Assembly: GCA_033030425.1 (NCBI GenBank)
Contig: JAUFSD010000003.1
Location: forward strand, 620,001 to 684,000
Reading direction: 5' to 3'
Length of the DNA stretch: 64,000 nt
Source: Verpa conica
Taxonomy: Eukaryota > Ascomycota > Pezizomycetes > Pezizales > Morchellaceae
Under the pieces are notes generated by a model. It searched no databases. It was not told where the DNA came from and was given only the letters and a program-made list of their open reading frames with translations. Of the stretch, positions 35,079-45,904 are shown piece by piece (the stretch's first letter is position 1; every line of letters starts with the position of its first letter). Made by a program: the position numbers and the translations under genes.

Positions 35079-36382
35079 CCCTATGTCTTGTCCCTTCCAT
35101 TGCTTCTTTGTACTTGATCGTTTCTCCATATAAATCCTAATAATCGTGGCGATTGTAATATTAGAAATACCCCTATCTTCTATGTATTTTATGGCCAAAA
35201 GACTTTATTTTCTTGAACTCATTCAAGCTGGCGCGTGGAGCGCACGGGATAAATGACACCTCGTACAGGATGTACTTTGATTTTAATTTTATCTTGTCTG
35301 CCATTGCTTATCTTTTTTTGTTTTATCATGCATCTGGTTTCTGCCTCCCTAGATCCTTAACTTAGGGATCGTATTTTTATTTTTTATTTTTATTTTTACA
35401 CGAGTGAGAAGGGAGGAGGACAATGGTTTTGCTCATGAACTGCAAGCAGTTCGGGACTTAAGCTAGAACTGATTCTAAAACACTGTTTCCAAATAAGCAT
35501 ATGGTTTGTGGCCGCAGCGATCCGAAACCCACAAGGTACATAATGCATGATTAGTAGCTACTAAGCCTTGGTAACAGTTCGGCCTAAATAGCGCTTGATA
35601 GGGCTTAAAATATAGAATATTCCTCTAATTCCATCATATACCAGGTTCAGAATTTCTAATAATTCTCAAGGTTGTTTCGGTATTGATTATTGTGGTTGCT
35701 CTAGTGTTTTTCCTCGTTGCCATGTACCTCGGGGGTTTCAGATCGCTGCGACCACCCTTGCGAGCAGGCATTTTACTATTCCAAATACTCGATACTTGGT
35801 ACGCCCCGAATAAGCCTGGGTCTCGCCTACGAAAAGTGAAGGCCCTGTTACGGGTTTCATAATCCGTATAGTCTTGGTGTACTAAAAAGCACGTCTGGAA
35901 TTGGGTATAGTCGTTCGTCTGTAAGGCTCGGCAGAAAGGATTCCGGTAAAATCTTCTACTCTCCTGGTAGTTACTACCGTGGTGTTTTTACAGGTTTGTG
36001 GGGTCAAAGGTCGATCTTTAATAGTTGTAGGATACGGGGAAGTGGAAAGACTGTTCTCAGAAAGGGGAGAGAGCCCACACCCGCCATAAGAGATTTAGAG
36101 ATACAAGCACATATAAAATAAAATGTATCCTGGTAAAAGAAATATGAAGAATCAAAAAATATAGTAGCTAGAAAGCCTGAAGATCTTCGGGAACCCCGGT
36201 AGCAGTGAAGCTTTAAACTCTCTGCAGGCTGGACGTTATGAGATTCGTTTCTCTTTCATCCAACTGCGTTTCAGAAATTCATAGGTAACCCCTATACCAT
36301 TCTCTTTTTTTGAAGCCTCGATCATACCGCACACATGCTCTCTTTTCCCCTCAAAAAAAATGAAAGACTGCTATACTTGCTT
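35079..36382. other. Intergenic region with one MITE
   Basis: No gene was recognised. It holds the family-B element at 35508-35755 and T-rich runs (35300-35400). The first part is the 3' flank of the Rds1-like gene. Confidence 0.5.
35508..35755. mobile_element. MITE family B copy with inverted ends
   Basis: The ends are imperfect inverted repeats of about 34 bp: GTGGCCGCAGCGATCCGAAA at the left and, on the opposite strand at the right, GTGGTCGCAGCGATCTGAAA, each continuing into an ACCC..AGGTACAT block. The internal part contains GGCCTAAATAG and TAATTCCATC blocks in the same order as the element at 46855-47120. No coding capacity. Confidence 0.7.
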
Positions 36383-37300
36383 TTAAACGACAAACTTTGC
36401 CTTTGCCCTAGTGCTTCCAGCGTGGGCGCTTTCAGTGTGGCCAGAGAACTCTACAGCCTCCTTGTCACCTAGCCTAAGCACATCTTTGAACTTCCTTCCA
36501 ATTTCCATCAGGGTCTCCCTAGCAGCCGGGTTTGAATTCTTGCCCCCACCAGAAGACTTTGTCCACAAACCAATCCTATAGAAGGCTTTGCGGACATTGA
36601 CAACAACACCCATGATCTCCTTATCGTTCTCGGACTCGAGGGTCTCACCAATAGCGGCAAGCATGACATGAAGCCAGAGCTCGTCGATGGGAACAGCACG
36701 CTTCTCTTTAAATTGGTAGGACCATTTCCCACCGTTCTTGTTCTGGACATCTTCCCATTCGGGACGCACACCGGCCTTGAAAAGGTGGTAGTCGGATTTT
36801 AGGGCTAGATCAGAGGTTTTCGCAATGTTGTTCTAAGAAAAGGGGTATATAAGTGAGACGCTCGACGCAACTATGACAAAGAAACATACATAGATGCCCC
36901 AGAACTCTTCCACTGAATCAAAGGTGACAACTTCCTTCAGAAGATCATTCCAATTGTTCTCACCCTAAATTTGGCGCTAGCAGTTAGCAAGCCTCAAAAC
37001 TCTTGCGAAAAATTTCCTTATATTTCTAAAGGTAAGGAGTGAGGTACAAACCTTGGGACTCGGGGGTTTTGTAAACCAGAGGGTCCAAGTATTCATCAAA
37101 GGATGTTTGACATTGAAGTTGTCGGCAGAATGGAAAACTGTTAGCTGCTCCTTACTGTTGGCATCAGGAACACCTAGACCAGTCTCATCATTGCCATCTT
37201 CAACCTCGCCGTTTGGGGGAGAAACAGGTATTTCAGTGAGGGGACGTTGCTCGTCGAGAATTTCAAGCTTCGCAGAAGCGTCTGTTGTTTCGGTAGACAT
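36383..37300 (-). CDS. Translation initiation factor eIF4E (cap-binding)
   Basis: Three exons: 37300-37052, 36964-36890, 36832-36383, all phase 0; 257 aa. After an acidic N-terminal tail, the eIF4E core shows HPLMNTWTLWFTKPPSPK, VEEFWGIYNNI, FKAGVRPEWED (cap-stacking Trp and following Glu) and ELWLHVMLAAIGE. The C-terminal phosphate-binding loop ends GSTRAKAKFVV. It binds the mRNA 5' cap and recruits eIF4G. There is a Gly/Ser/Asn insertion near KSSGGGKNSN. It shares a 320-bp divergent promoter with the uL15m gene. Confidence 0.95.
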
Positions 37301-37620
37301 GATGGCAGTTTGATTAGCTGAGTGGTAGGTAGATGTAATGACGGTTTCTTTTATTTGCTGTTTTGTTGGTGGCAGTAGTGGTTGCAGGGTAACTTGAAGC
37401 CGGAGGGTTAGATAAAGGCTTAGGCCGTAGTGGTCGGTCGGAATGAGGCCTGAAGGCGGGGCTCTTTGAAGCTCCTTCAAGCTACATATTTTAGGTGAAG
37501 CCTCGACTGCGTTAGTGCCGGTGTCAGCCGCGGAGTGGTTACACAACAATGCCATTGATAGGTTTTCAACGTCCTGTCAATTATCAATTATCGTGAGAAA
37601 GTGTTGTCCACCAGCCCACA
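37301..37620. promoter_or_regulatory. Divergent promoter of eIF4E and uL15m genes
   Basis: The start codons lie 320 bp apart on opposite strands, and no other open frame fits. This pairs a cytosolic translation factor with a mitochondrial ribosomal protein. Confidence 0.5.
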
Positions 37621-38628
37621 ATGTCTTTCCTTACGACCCTCCCTCGCATTACGAGGTCTATTCTCACTCTTCGGACTTCACCCCCCGAACTTATACTACC
37701 TGGCCTCTTTTTACCCCCACTACACCAACAGAGCCGTTCAGCCTCCATTGTCTCTGACCTGCGTAATGTCGCTGCTTCATACAACAAGCGTATCCGAAGG
37801 GGTCGTGGTGCTTCTTCAGGGAAGGGTAAGACCTCTGGGAGGGGGCATAAGGGTCAAAAGCAGCACGGGTCGGTTCCTGCGGGGTTCGAAGGTGGCCAAA
37901 CACCAATAGCTATTGTGCACGGACCAAGAGGATGGATAAATCGGTATTTCTATCCTAAGCAGTCTCTAATTAGGGGGGGGGTTTATTTTTTATTCGAAAA
38001 ATTAAAAATTAAAAATAGGGGAAATTAAGATAGCTGATAGAGTTGACTATAGTTTCTCGCCAGTTATGTCACCACTGAACCTTGATAGGCTACAGAGTTG
38101 GATTGACCAGGGTCGGATTGATCCTACAAAACCAATTACTTTGAAGGAGCTAGTTGAGTCTCGCTGTCTCCACGGAATCAAGGATGGTGTGAAAATTCTT
38201 GCGAGGGTACGTCCAGCCAGCTTTACGTATTAATATTCCGGGTCCTGACACTGTGGTAGGGGAAAGAAGCCTTAAAAACCCCTATTGATATTACTGTATC
38301 CCGCGCCTCTCAAGAGGCTATAAGAGCTATTGAAGCGGCTGGCGGAAAAGTCGTGACTCGTTACTTCACAAAAGACGGCATCAAATCCGTCCTCTACCCG
38401 TACCTATACAAGACACAGCCCCGACTGGCCAATCCCACCGCCCGTAAAGATATCGAGTATTATAGAGACCCGAAACATAGAGGTTACCTCGCTCATATGC
38501 TCAAGGAAGGCGATTCGCCTAGTTTGTTCTGGAAGATCCCAGGGCCTAATAGAGTCGGTGCTGGCCCGCGGACAGCTGGGGAAGGGTCAGCGAAGAAGAA
38601 AGCTAAGGAGGAGAACAAGTTGTTTTAG
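37621..38628 (+). CDS. MRPL10: Mitochondrial large-subunit ribosomal protein uL15m
   Basis: Three exons: 37621-37943, 38053-38206, 38260-38628; 281 aa. The N-terminus is basic and hydroxylated (mitochondrial targeting). Next comes the uL15 signature RGRGASSGKGKTSGRGHKGQ, GFEGGQTP, then LNLDRLQSWIDQGRIDPTKP, GIKILAR-like GVKILARGKEAL and an ITVSRASQEAIRAIEAAGG domain typical of L15. A fungal C-terminal extension contains the KYRDP-like EYYRDPKHRGYL region. The first intron (109 nt) contains a G9 run and a short AAAATTAAAAATT tandem. Confidence 0.95.
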
Positions 38629-39595
38629 ATACCTTAAATATATTGAAACTTTGTTTCCTTGGCGCTTTTGGGACTAGACTTAGTTATACATATGTAACTC
38701 GTAACTGCTGCTAATGCGCTAGATGAAAACTGTAAAAGAGTCCATAAATTTATTCTAGCCTTGGAGAAGCCCAGCCTTACTTCTATGGCCACACGGGGCA
38801 TGAATATCTTTGATAATAACTCATGTGAATTTGCTAAGTGAGAGTGATACCGTAGTAATTGGAATAAGCGGTCGGTCACACAGACAGTCAAAATAGACTT
38901 TGGGCGTTCTAAATCAAAAAGCTTTAAAATCAAAGACATTGGCTGGCCACTTTCAGCCGCCAGGGAGTTAAAGGGGGGAAATACAGCTCAGTGATCAGCA
39001 AAAAAAAAGGGAAAATCTTTCTAAGTACCAACAGTCCCTGGTGGAGGCAGACTTTTACTTTTGGATTTTTAATTTTTTTTTTGCCATCAGTAGTGCAATA
39101 TTGATACTCTTTGATATCTCATTTAGGACATTGAATACTACCTTTTCTTTTTTTACCCATGTCACATCCTATTTTCTACCCTGTTTCACCCCCCCATTAG
39201 GACCGCCAATACCGGCACAAAGCCCTCAGAACGCCCGAAGTCTATATAGACCGCGTGTGTGACCGACCGCTTATCACAATTACTACGGTACTCTAAGTTT
39301 ATCCTTTTGACTCTAACAATAGCAAGGCTAGGTAGATATAAAGGACTTTTACCTATGGATGCCGCATAAACTCTTCCTAGGGTGTATAATAATAACTTAA
39401 AACCCGTAGGTTGAATTTATAGTACCAACGACACCCTTAATAGTGCTCTACCGTAATGTCACACAGATATGGTTCGGGCCCCGCCAAGCTGCCCCCGCAC
39501 CATCATCCATATTGTATAAATACAGAATCCTTGCTAGCCATTTTAACCACTACATCAAACCAATTACTTCTCTAGAAAATTCATCAAATATAACT
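38629..39595. other. Intergenic, no gene recognised
   Basis: AT-rich with homopolymer runs (A8 at 39001, T8 near 39072). Nothing with coding character was found beyond the uL15m 3' flank and the promoter of the CPD1-like gene. Confidence 0.5.
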
Positions 39596-40472
39596 ATGGG
39601 TGGTATGTTATGTTTCCCATTATAGTTATCCCTATTTACTTACTAATATTACGCTGAATTAGGTTGTAAGCTTATATACAGCTCTGTAAAAACTAAATAT
39701 CAATCACTAATTGTTTCCTGAATGAATAGCTTCTCTTTGGCTCTGTCCTCCTGAGGGGACTCCTCTTGAAGCTGCTCTGATCAGGCTCATTTCTGAGACT
39801 ATCCCTACCCATTTCTGTGGTGAAAAAGTCCCGTCCTTCTGCCCCCATGTAACAATCACCTCCGAGATTCCCTCTGGCCTTGACCCGCGCACTATTCTTG
39901 ATTGCATCGATATCAGAGAGCTTCCCAAAGTTGTTTTTAGTTATATGAGAATTGGGTCAGTACCGTTGTTCTCCCTTCATCATCCCTTATTTTAGCGATC
40001 ACTCATAAGAATTCCTGCGTAGCGAAACATATTTCACCCGTGGCACCCTTTACCTTGAAAAAAACAATTCTCTCGTGGATCTTGCGACCCAGTGTCGCGA
40101 GAAGTTTGCATTTGGGGGGCAGTCTAAGGAGGAGGCTGAGAAGTGGGCGAATGAGAAATTCACGCCGCATCTTTCGCTGGTCTACTCGACTCTTTGGCCG
40201 GTTCCGGAGGAGGTATCGAAAGCTATAGAGCATGATACTATTAAGGCTAATATCGGGATTCCGTGTAAGAGTAAGTGCTGTAATAATAGCACAGAGGCTA
40301 CTATGAATGGCTGGGAAGGAGGGAAGATTATTTTGGTGAGTACCCTAGAACTAAAGCTCGGGGTACTTATTTGGAGGATAAAAATGGTAACGCTAACATT
40401 AAGAATGAGAAATAGGTTCCGACCGACAAGCCGATCGGTGAATGGGTTTCTATAGCCGAACGTACTCTTTAG
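39596..40472 (+). CDS. CPD1: 2',3'-cyclic-nucleotide 3'-phosphodiesterase (2H family)
   Basis: Four exons: 39596-39602 (7 nt), 39730-39955, 40023-40335, 40416-40472; 200 aa. The very short first exon (ATG GGT G, donor GTATGT) is required because the next exon opens directly with ASLWLCPPEGTPLEAAL, the N-terminus of the family, with no in-frame ATG. The two H-x-T/S-x motifs of 2H phosphoesterases are present: CPHVTITSEIP and TPHLSLVYS. The enzyme hydrolyses ADP-ribose 1'',2''-cyclic phosphate produced after tRNA splicing. The C-terminus IGEWVSIAERTL fits. The intron between the first two exons is 127 nt with an ACTAAT branch-like site. Confidence 0.87.
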
Positions 40473-40734
40473 GGGGGGGTTGATAGGAGTTCATGTTGTA
40501 ATATCTTTCTTACCAGCCAATCTACTTTATTAAACGGTAGAAGTTTGGGTGAAACCCTTGTATTATATGAGGCTGCTTTAACAAACAACACAAACTAATT
40601 AAACGTGTAGAGATCAGTCATCTATGTAGTTAAGTATTGCCAGTAGTCTTGTCAAGGCTGTGTGTCGTGTGTGTGGCTTGGCCTTAGTAAGGACGCCTCC
40701 ATGTACTCGCTGAAAGATAAAATCTGTCGTCTGG

Positions 40735-40898
40735 GTACAGTCGTTCACCCCAGTGTGGCGAATACCCCCGTGCGGCGAACAGGGGGTCTAAATAGGTAAT
40801 GAACGACAGAAAAGTGAATTAGGGTTCGATATCTGGGCCATACAGACCCCCTGTTCGTCATATGGGGGTATTCGCCACATGGGGGTGAACGACTGTAC
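40735..40898. repeat. 55-bp-arm inverted repeat inside the outer MITE
   Basis: The arms 40735-40789 and 40844-40898 are near-perfect reverse complements (GTACAGTCGTTCACCCC..., GGCGAATACCCCC, GAACAGGGGGTCT) around a loop of about 54 nt. A transcript would fold into a long hairpin. It forms the subterminal part of the outer element's inverted arms. Confidence 0.85.
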
Positions 40899-40935
40899 AT
40901 CACTTTCTGATATGAAATCCTGGGTACCTAGCGAC

Positions 40936-41566
40936 TAGTCTCGTGCCCATCCCCTACGGCGCAGCTTGCTGCGTCACCGTAGGGTCTGGAGCAGTAAAGT
41001 CCCGAAATCTTTCGGAGCTACCCCCGAAAACCTCCGCGAAGCTCGGGGGCTTTCAGAGGCTCGGGGCCTTTTATAGCCTCCGAAGGTACTTAGGATTGTG
41101 TTGAGCCATACATTCCTAAGTACCAGGTAACACTCCGAGAACCTCCGAAAGACCCCGGCCTGTCGGGGTTTTTCAGCTAGTTTGGGGGCTCTTCTAGATG
41201 GCTCGAAGCTTTTATAGGTACAGTACACTTCCGTTATAAGAATACTCGTTATAAGAATAACCACTCTATAAGAATATGGTATGCCAGTCCCATTTTCGGT
41301 TTAGGTGGGTTATACGCATCCGCTATAAGAATAAGTAGTCTATAAGAATATGAAATTTCGGTCCCAAGCGTATTCTTATAACGGAAGTCTACTGTACTTA
41401 GGTTTACGTGCTGGCTACATACAAACCTAAGTACCAATTATAGCCCGAGAGCCCCCGAGCCAAAATATGTCCGAAATGCGAACTGGGCAAGCTCGGAGAG
41501 GTTAGCACACCAGACCCTACGGTAGCTGCGCAGCAAAAGCAACCATTGGGGCTGGGAACGAGACTA
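40936..41566. mobile_element. MULE-like non-autonomous element with 9-bp target duplication
   Basis: The element begins TAGTCTCG and ends CGAGACTA. It is flanked by identical 9-bp copies CCTAGCGAC at 40927-40935 and 41567-41575. The terminal arms are long (over 150 bp each, imperfect): both contain a CCGTAGGGTCTGG block, a GGCTCGGGG block and a GGTACTTAGG block in mirrored order. Long inverted arms with 9-bp duplications are the hallmark of Mutator-like elements. It has no transposase frame, and the pogo-type MITE at 41221-41394 interrupts it. Confidence 0.8.
41221..41394. mobile_element. pogo/Fot1-type MITE with TA duplication
   Basis: The ends CAGTACACTTCCGTTATAAG and, reversed, CAGTAGACTTCCGTTATAAG form terminal inverted repeats starting with CAGTA, typical of pogo/Fot1-type Tc1-mariner elements. 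TA is duplicated on both sides (41219-41220, 41395-41396). The internal sequence repeats CTATAAGAATA several times. At 174 bp without an open frame it is non-autonomous. It sits inside the MULE-like element. Confidence 0.85.
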
Positions 41567-41607
41567 CCTAGCGACGGACTTTATTTTTCGGTGGGTATAC
41601 ATATAGG

Positions 41608-41941
41608 GTTACGGAAAGTGATGCACTATTGACTTTGCAACGTGCGGTTAACACAACAAGATACTCCAAATAAACATAGCTTTCTGTGACAGGACTAACT
41701 TATTAGCTTTGGGGTTAATATTTTTTAGGTTAGGTTTGGAGAAGTTGCGTTATTTGACAAAAAGTGGTCTGAAGAAGTCAATTTCTGGCCTTGAAGCGCT
41801 AGGACTGGGTGATCGTAGGAAATTTTGATATTAGTATTTCAAATTGAAACTTACACTCTCTATATTACTTACATACAAGGCTCTATAAGCTATGTGTTGT
41901 TGAGGGATATGCTGTGGTATATCACTTTCCGTAACCCTGTG
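41608..41941. repeat. Inverted repeat pair (ATAGGGTTACGGAAAGTGAT)
   Basis: The segment at 41608-41630 (TAGGGTTACGGAAAGTGAT) is mirrored at 41922-41941 (ATCACTTTCCGTAACCCT). The pair bounds about 300 bp without coding signs. A related ATCACTTTC also starts at 40899. This may be another foldback element next to the transposon nest. Confidence 0.5.
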
Positions 41942-42250
41942 TTAGGGGTTGACCCCGGCGGTGCGAATATTGTGGCTGGTGACTATATTTCTCGCCAAAG
42001 TAGGCGCCACCACTGCCACATGAGGACAGACTTGCCCGAAGTAGGGTACATTGTGGTAGGGCAGTAATCACTTGGCTGCCAAGCTGTAAAAGACAGTCCC
42101 AACCACAACCACAACCACACAGTCTAGCAATCCTTACCAAAAGTTTCCTGGCCTTTGAATCACGATACTGACGACCAACGAAGAATCCTGCGACAACCGA
42201 CCACGACAACTACGAATCCTCTCCCTGGTGAAAGGAAAAAATCAGATACG

Positions 42251-43289
42251 ATGGTCAGTTCCCTTCGTCCTGTTTCTCCCCATAGCCGGAACTGGGCCCG
42301 AGTTTAGGAGTACCGGGCTAGCAGTGGGGAAATGATGGCGTGAGGGATGAAGAGGCTAACAAATATCATATTTTACGGTACTAGGTCCGCTACGCTGCTA
42401 CACCGAATAATGAGGCTAAATCTGCGAAGTCTCGCGGCTCCTTCCTTCGTGTTTCCTTTAAGAATACCCGTGAGACTGCCCAGGCTATCACCCGCATGAA
42501 GCTCTCTCGCGCCATTGCTTTCCTTGAGAACGTTAGGCAGCATAAAGAGGCCGTTCCTATGAGGAGGTATGCCGGAAGCACTGGAAGATGTGCTCAAGGT
42601 GGGTCATGAGTGTTTTTTTCTGCTTTAGGATCAGAGCGTGTAGGAAGTTGGGTATAGGGTCTGGAGTAGGGAGACTAGGAAGGGCTTGGGGATTTCACGG
42701 GTTTGGGTATTGAGTGCAAGCATATATCTTGCACTATGGATTTCTTGCTTGGCCATAACCCTTTGTTATAGCCTCAGCCATTCATAGTTTCGGAACACAG
42801 ACCCTGTCTACGACCTCCCGCCCCTCTTACTGTTTACCTCTAATTATCTCCGTAATGATAAAACTAACGATTAATTCTCCATAGGCAAGCAATTCGGCGT
42901 CTCTCGTGCTCGCTGGCCCGAGAAATCCGCAGAGTTTCTTCTCGGTCTCCTTCGCAACGCTGAGGCAAATGCCGATACTAAAGGTCTCGACACCTCTAAT
43001 CTTCAAATTTCTCATATCCAGGTCAACCAGGCGCCGAAGCAGAGGAGAAGAACCTATCGTGCCCATGGCCGTGTATGTGGCCCTTTAAAGATTATCATAG
43101 ATGCTCTACTAACAGCTTCTCCCTTGCCATTAGATTAACCCCTATATGTCAAACCCTTGCCACATTGAGGTGATCGTTTCCGAAGCCGAAGAGGCTGTCC
43201 AAAAAGCTGAGGATAAGACTGTACTTCACCTGAGCTCCAGGCAGAGGGGTCGCGCTCTTGGACAACAGAGGAGGATCACCGCTGCGTAA
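42251..43289 (+). CDS. RPL17: 60S ribosomal protein L17 (uL22)
   Basis: Four exons: 42251-42253 (ATG alone), 42385-42598, 42885-43072, 43134-43289; 186 aa. The product reads [20 protein letters not shown], then [38 protein letters not shown] and ISP-like [14 protein letters not shown], all standard uL22 blocks. It lines the peptide exit tunnel of the large subunit. Intron 1 is 131 nt directly after the start codon and intron 2 is 286 nt, both long for this window; this is common in fungal ribosomal protein genes. The upstream TTGTGGTAGGGC and CCCAACCACAACCACAACC tract (42050-42120) may be part of the promoter. Confidence 0.97.
42713..42735 (+). other. Perfect 8-bp hairpin in RPL17 intron 2
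   Basis: AGTGCAAG and CTTGCACT pair around a 7-nt loop in the 286-nt intron. The long intron and the hairpin would suit an intronic structured RNA, but no C/D boxes were found and an H/ACA layout is not convincing. Confidence 0.3.
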
Positions 43290-44797
43290 TCTGGGGTATC
43301 GCTTCGTGGTATAGAAAAAAATGAAACAAATTCGAATTTTTCGTGAACTACTCCGAGCGACCCTTACGCAATGAAATTCCGCGTTAGCTCTAGGCGGACC
43401 AAGAAGATACGAAAGTGTACGAAGCATTTCTACTTCAAAAATATCAAGGGTTTTTTTCTTTCTATATTGGGTCATAGCGGATGAATCCTTTTCTTTTCAG
43501 GCTTTGGGCGTTCATAAATAGTAGTATTTGTGTGTTCAGGCTTTCTACTGGTAGAGCACTTTTCTCCAATAATGTGCAAGTTGGGTTTATGACTGATTGG
43601 TGGGTTCTTTGATATAGAAGGCAAGGCATTACACTCCTAGCCTTGCCTAAAAACGAGTAAAATCCCAACTAGAAATACCTTTCTAGCTTCCATCCGTAGA
43701 GTTTCTGTAAATGCAAGCTCTAGCCCCTAGTCCAACTAGTTGCAATAAATCATGTCTTTAATAGTGTTTCAGGGCTGGTATCATTTTTCGCAAGCCTAAT
43801 AAATCAAGCAGTCTTTCCTATACTGGATGAGTTTACGTATTGTATAGTAAAAAATTTAACCGTACAGCGAGTAATGCGACACAAAAAACGTTGTGGTATT
43901 CAACTTTACCGCAAAGTACCAGTAGAGAAAAAACTTATTGTATTGTTGAATTGCTGTTGGTTTGTTTGGTTAGCGTACAATAGTATAAAAGATTTAATCA
44001 TCTTCTATGATTCACTGCGGAATCCGTACTAGACCGATACTTAACTGGATAATAAGAAGGCTTTTTCTCATAAAACGTCACTGCTTGCCATATCTTTTTT
44101 CTATCAAACAAAGGGGTTAGACCTGTGCTCTTGTAAGACTCCAGCCTAAGGCAAAGGTCTCCACAGTACCAAAAGAACCTCAACCTCACCATGGTCGCGT
44201 TGCCGTGCAGAGCTTAAAAGTTATTAGTGGGAGCTATATGTAGCATGTTTGCTATCTATATAAAGAACTTACACCAGCTAGTCTTTCGTACTTAGCAAGA
44301 GGGGCTAGGGAAAATACTAGTGAGCTCGGGCTTGAGAGCAAGAATGGTTTTACAAAAGCTGAGTGAGAACGATGAGTATAGTAAGGCGAGCCTGGCGGAA
44401 AGGAAAGGCTGTTATTTTATGGTAACGGGAACGATTACAAGAAGCAGAGGGAAATCAAAAGTTTTTTAGGTACCCTAGTTGCTATTATGGACTAGTTGCT
44501 ATTATGGGTAGAACGAAGAATTTGGCTGTGGCTACTAGTGTATAGCTAGACTAGATTATGTATTTAACGCTTCACCTCATATCACTCGGGTATCGCTCAA
44601 ACCAGAGAGGGCTATAATGGAAAACTTTCACCTGCTTATTCAGGAAAATTGAAGGAAAACACCGGAAAATATAGTTTCCTTTGAACAGATCGAGTCTACA
44701 ATTGAGAATTTGTAGGTGTTTGGCCTTATAATAGTACCGGCTGACCAACTACCCTATTACCCACAAAGTAGACAAACTCAAAGGTTCGTCCCAAGTA
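43290..44797. other. Intergenic, no gene recognised
   Basis: 3' flanks of RPL17 and of the convergent DUF7918-type gene, with AT-rich sequence between. Short frames have no recognisable similarity. Confidence 0.5.
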
Positions 44798-45904
44798 TCA
44801 GTTCTTCTCTTCCTCAGATCCACCAGCACTTTCACCTGGTGAGTCTTCAGAAATTTCATCAGACCTGCTATTCCTAGCCTGATTAGATTTTTTCTGGAGA
44901 TGAACTGCTCGGAGCCGTAGTCTCTTTGAAGTGTCTCGTAGTTTACTAATTTTCTCGTAGCAGGTAGTAATCTTATCATTTCCTCCTGAACCACCAATTT
45001 CTACAAGATCTAGTTCTTCCACTAGCCTTTGTATCATTGTATCTAATATATCGGCGCCTTTCTTCGCTTCCGAGACCCAGTGTGCTAAATCATGTTCTAC
45101 AGTGTTAGGTGGGCCTAGGGGGTTTATTAGCCTACCCGTAGAGAGAGTAGTTTTCTGCGGGGAAGGTGTCATTTTGTTGTCGTTCAACAGCGAGGTCTCG
45201 GGGAGCCGGTCAAGTTTATATTTCTCCATGAGACGAGACCGCGAGCGATAGTGAAACTTAAACCAGGCGAATGGAGCATCCGCTGGATCTAAACTTCTCA
45301 CACAAAAGCGTTGTACCGAGGAAGCTTCCATTTTTACGCCAAACCTTGCAACATGGCTTATGGGTCGACCCTTCAGGGTTTTGGTAGCTGCTGAAAGAGA
45401 CCTAAACTCATCAGGTATCACTGCGCCAGCCCACACCGGGGATTTTTCGGACCGAAAGACCTTGCAGTCAATTGTACCGTACTGACTTTCTTCGGAAGAC
45501 TCTGGCACCCTCTTTTTAGTTGTGCAGCGAGGCTTAAGATGTTCGAGTGGATTTATCAATGTGAAGAATATCTCCCTTCTCCACGCAACCTCGACTCCGT
45601 TGGCGTCAGTACACCTTCCATATTGTGATTTGATTGTCGATTCAATAGGACCAATGGTAGGTTGGTCAATATTCTTTTGCGAAAAAGGAAACTGGGCGTC
45701 AACTCGCTGGCCATCCACATAAAACTCTATACTTACAGCTTTACAAGGAAGAGGCTCGTGGATAATATAATGCAGCCAGAACTGTTGCCCAGACTGAGCG
45801 GGGATGTAGCAACTCTTACCACCACTGAATTCGTCATGGCCAAGCTCTGGGAGGGGTCCGTCGTGTGTCTCGATAAAGGCAGTGATGCCATTAATTGAAG
45901 GCAT
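44798..45904 (-). CDS. DUF7918-type fungal protein of unknown function
   Basis: A single exon of 368 aa with an ATG at 45904. The N-terminal 215 residues fit the fungus-specific DUF7918 pattern: a short GITAFIETHDGPLPEL opening, CYIPAQSGQQFWLHYIIHEP, an EFYVDGQRVDAQFPF strand, and later RFGVKMEASSVQRF and FAWFKFHYRSRSRLM. The C-terminal part has a predicted coiled-coil/basic segment and an acidic Ser/Glu tail (SPGESAGGSEEEKN). The family is often expanded in filamentous fungi, and no biochemical role is known to me. It lacks introns, unlike its neighbours, and is isolated in a repeat-rich area. Confidence 0.72.
   Translation of the reverse strand: MPSINGITAFIETHDGPLPELGHDEFSGGKSCYIPAQSGQQFWLHYIIHEPLPCKAVSIEFYVDGQRVDAQFPFSQKNIDQPTIGPIESTIKSQYGRCTDANGVEVAWRREIFFTLINPLEHLKPRCTTKKRVPESSEESQYGTIDCKVFRSEKSPVWAGAVIPDEFRSLSAATKTLKGRPISHVARFGVKMEASSVQRFCVRSLDPADAPFAWFKFHYRSRSRLMEKYKLDRLPETSLLNDNKMTPSPQKTTLSTGRLINPLGPPNTVEHDLAHWVSEAKKGADILDTMIQRLVEELDLVEIGGSGGNDKITTCYEKISKLRDTSKRLRLRAVHLQKKSNQARNSRSDEISEDSPGESAGGSEEEKN

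Larger units (their letters stand above)
40706..41595. mobile_element. Outer TA-flanked MITE (family A) interrupted by a nested insertion
   Basis: The left end CTCGCTGAAAGATAAAATC and the right end GACTTTATTTTTCGGTGGG are inverted repeats and lie between TA dinucleotides (40704-40705 and 41596-41597). They match the ends of 51338-51596. The inverted arms continue into the strong hairpin at 40735-40898. The right arm is split by the MULE-like insertion at 40936-41566. Without that insertion and one target copy the element would be about 250 bp, like the copy at 51.3 kb. Confidence 0.7.

Noticed and set aside
40812..40835. tRNA B box (GGGTTCGATATC)
   Set aside because: No acceptor stem or A box at the right distance; the sequence is the loop of a transposon hairpin.
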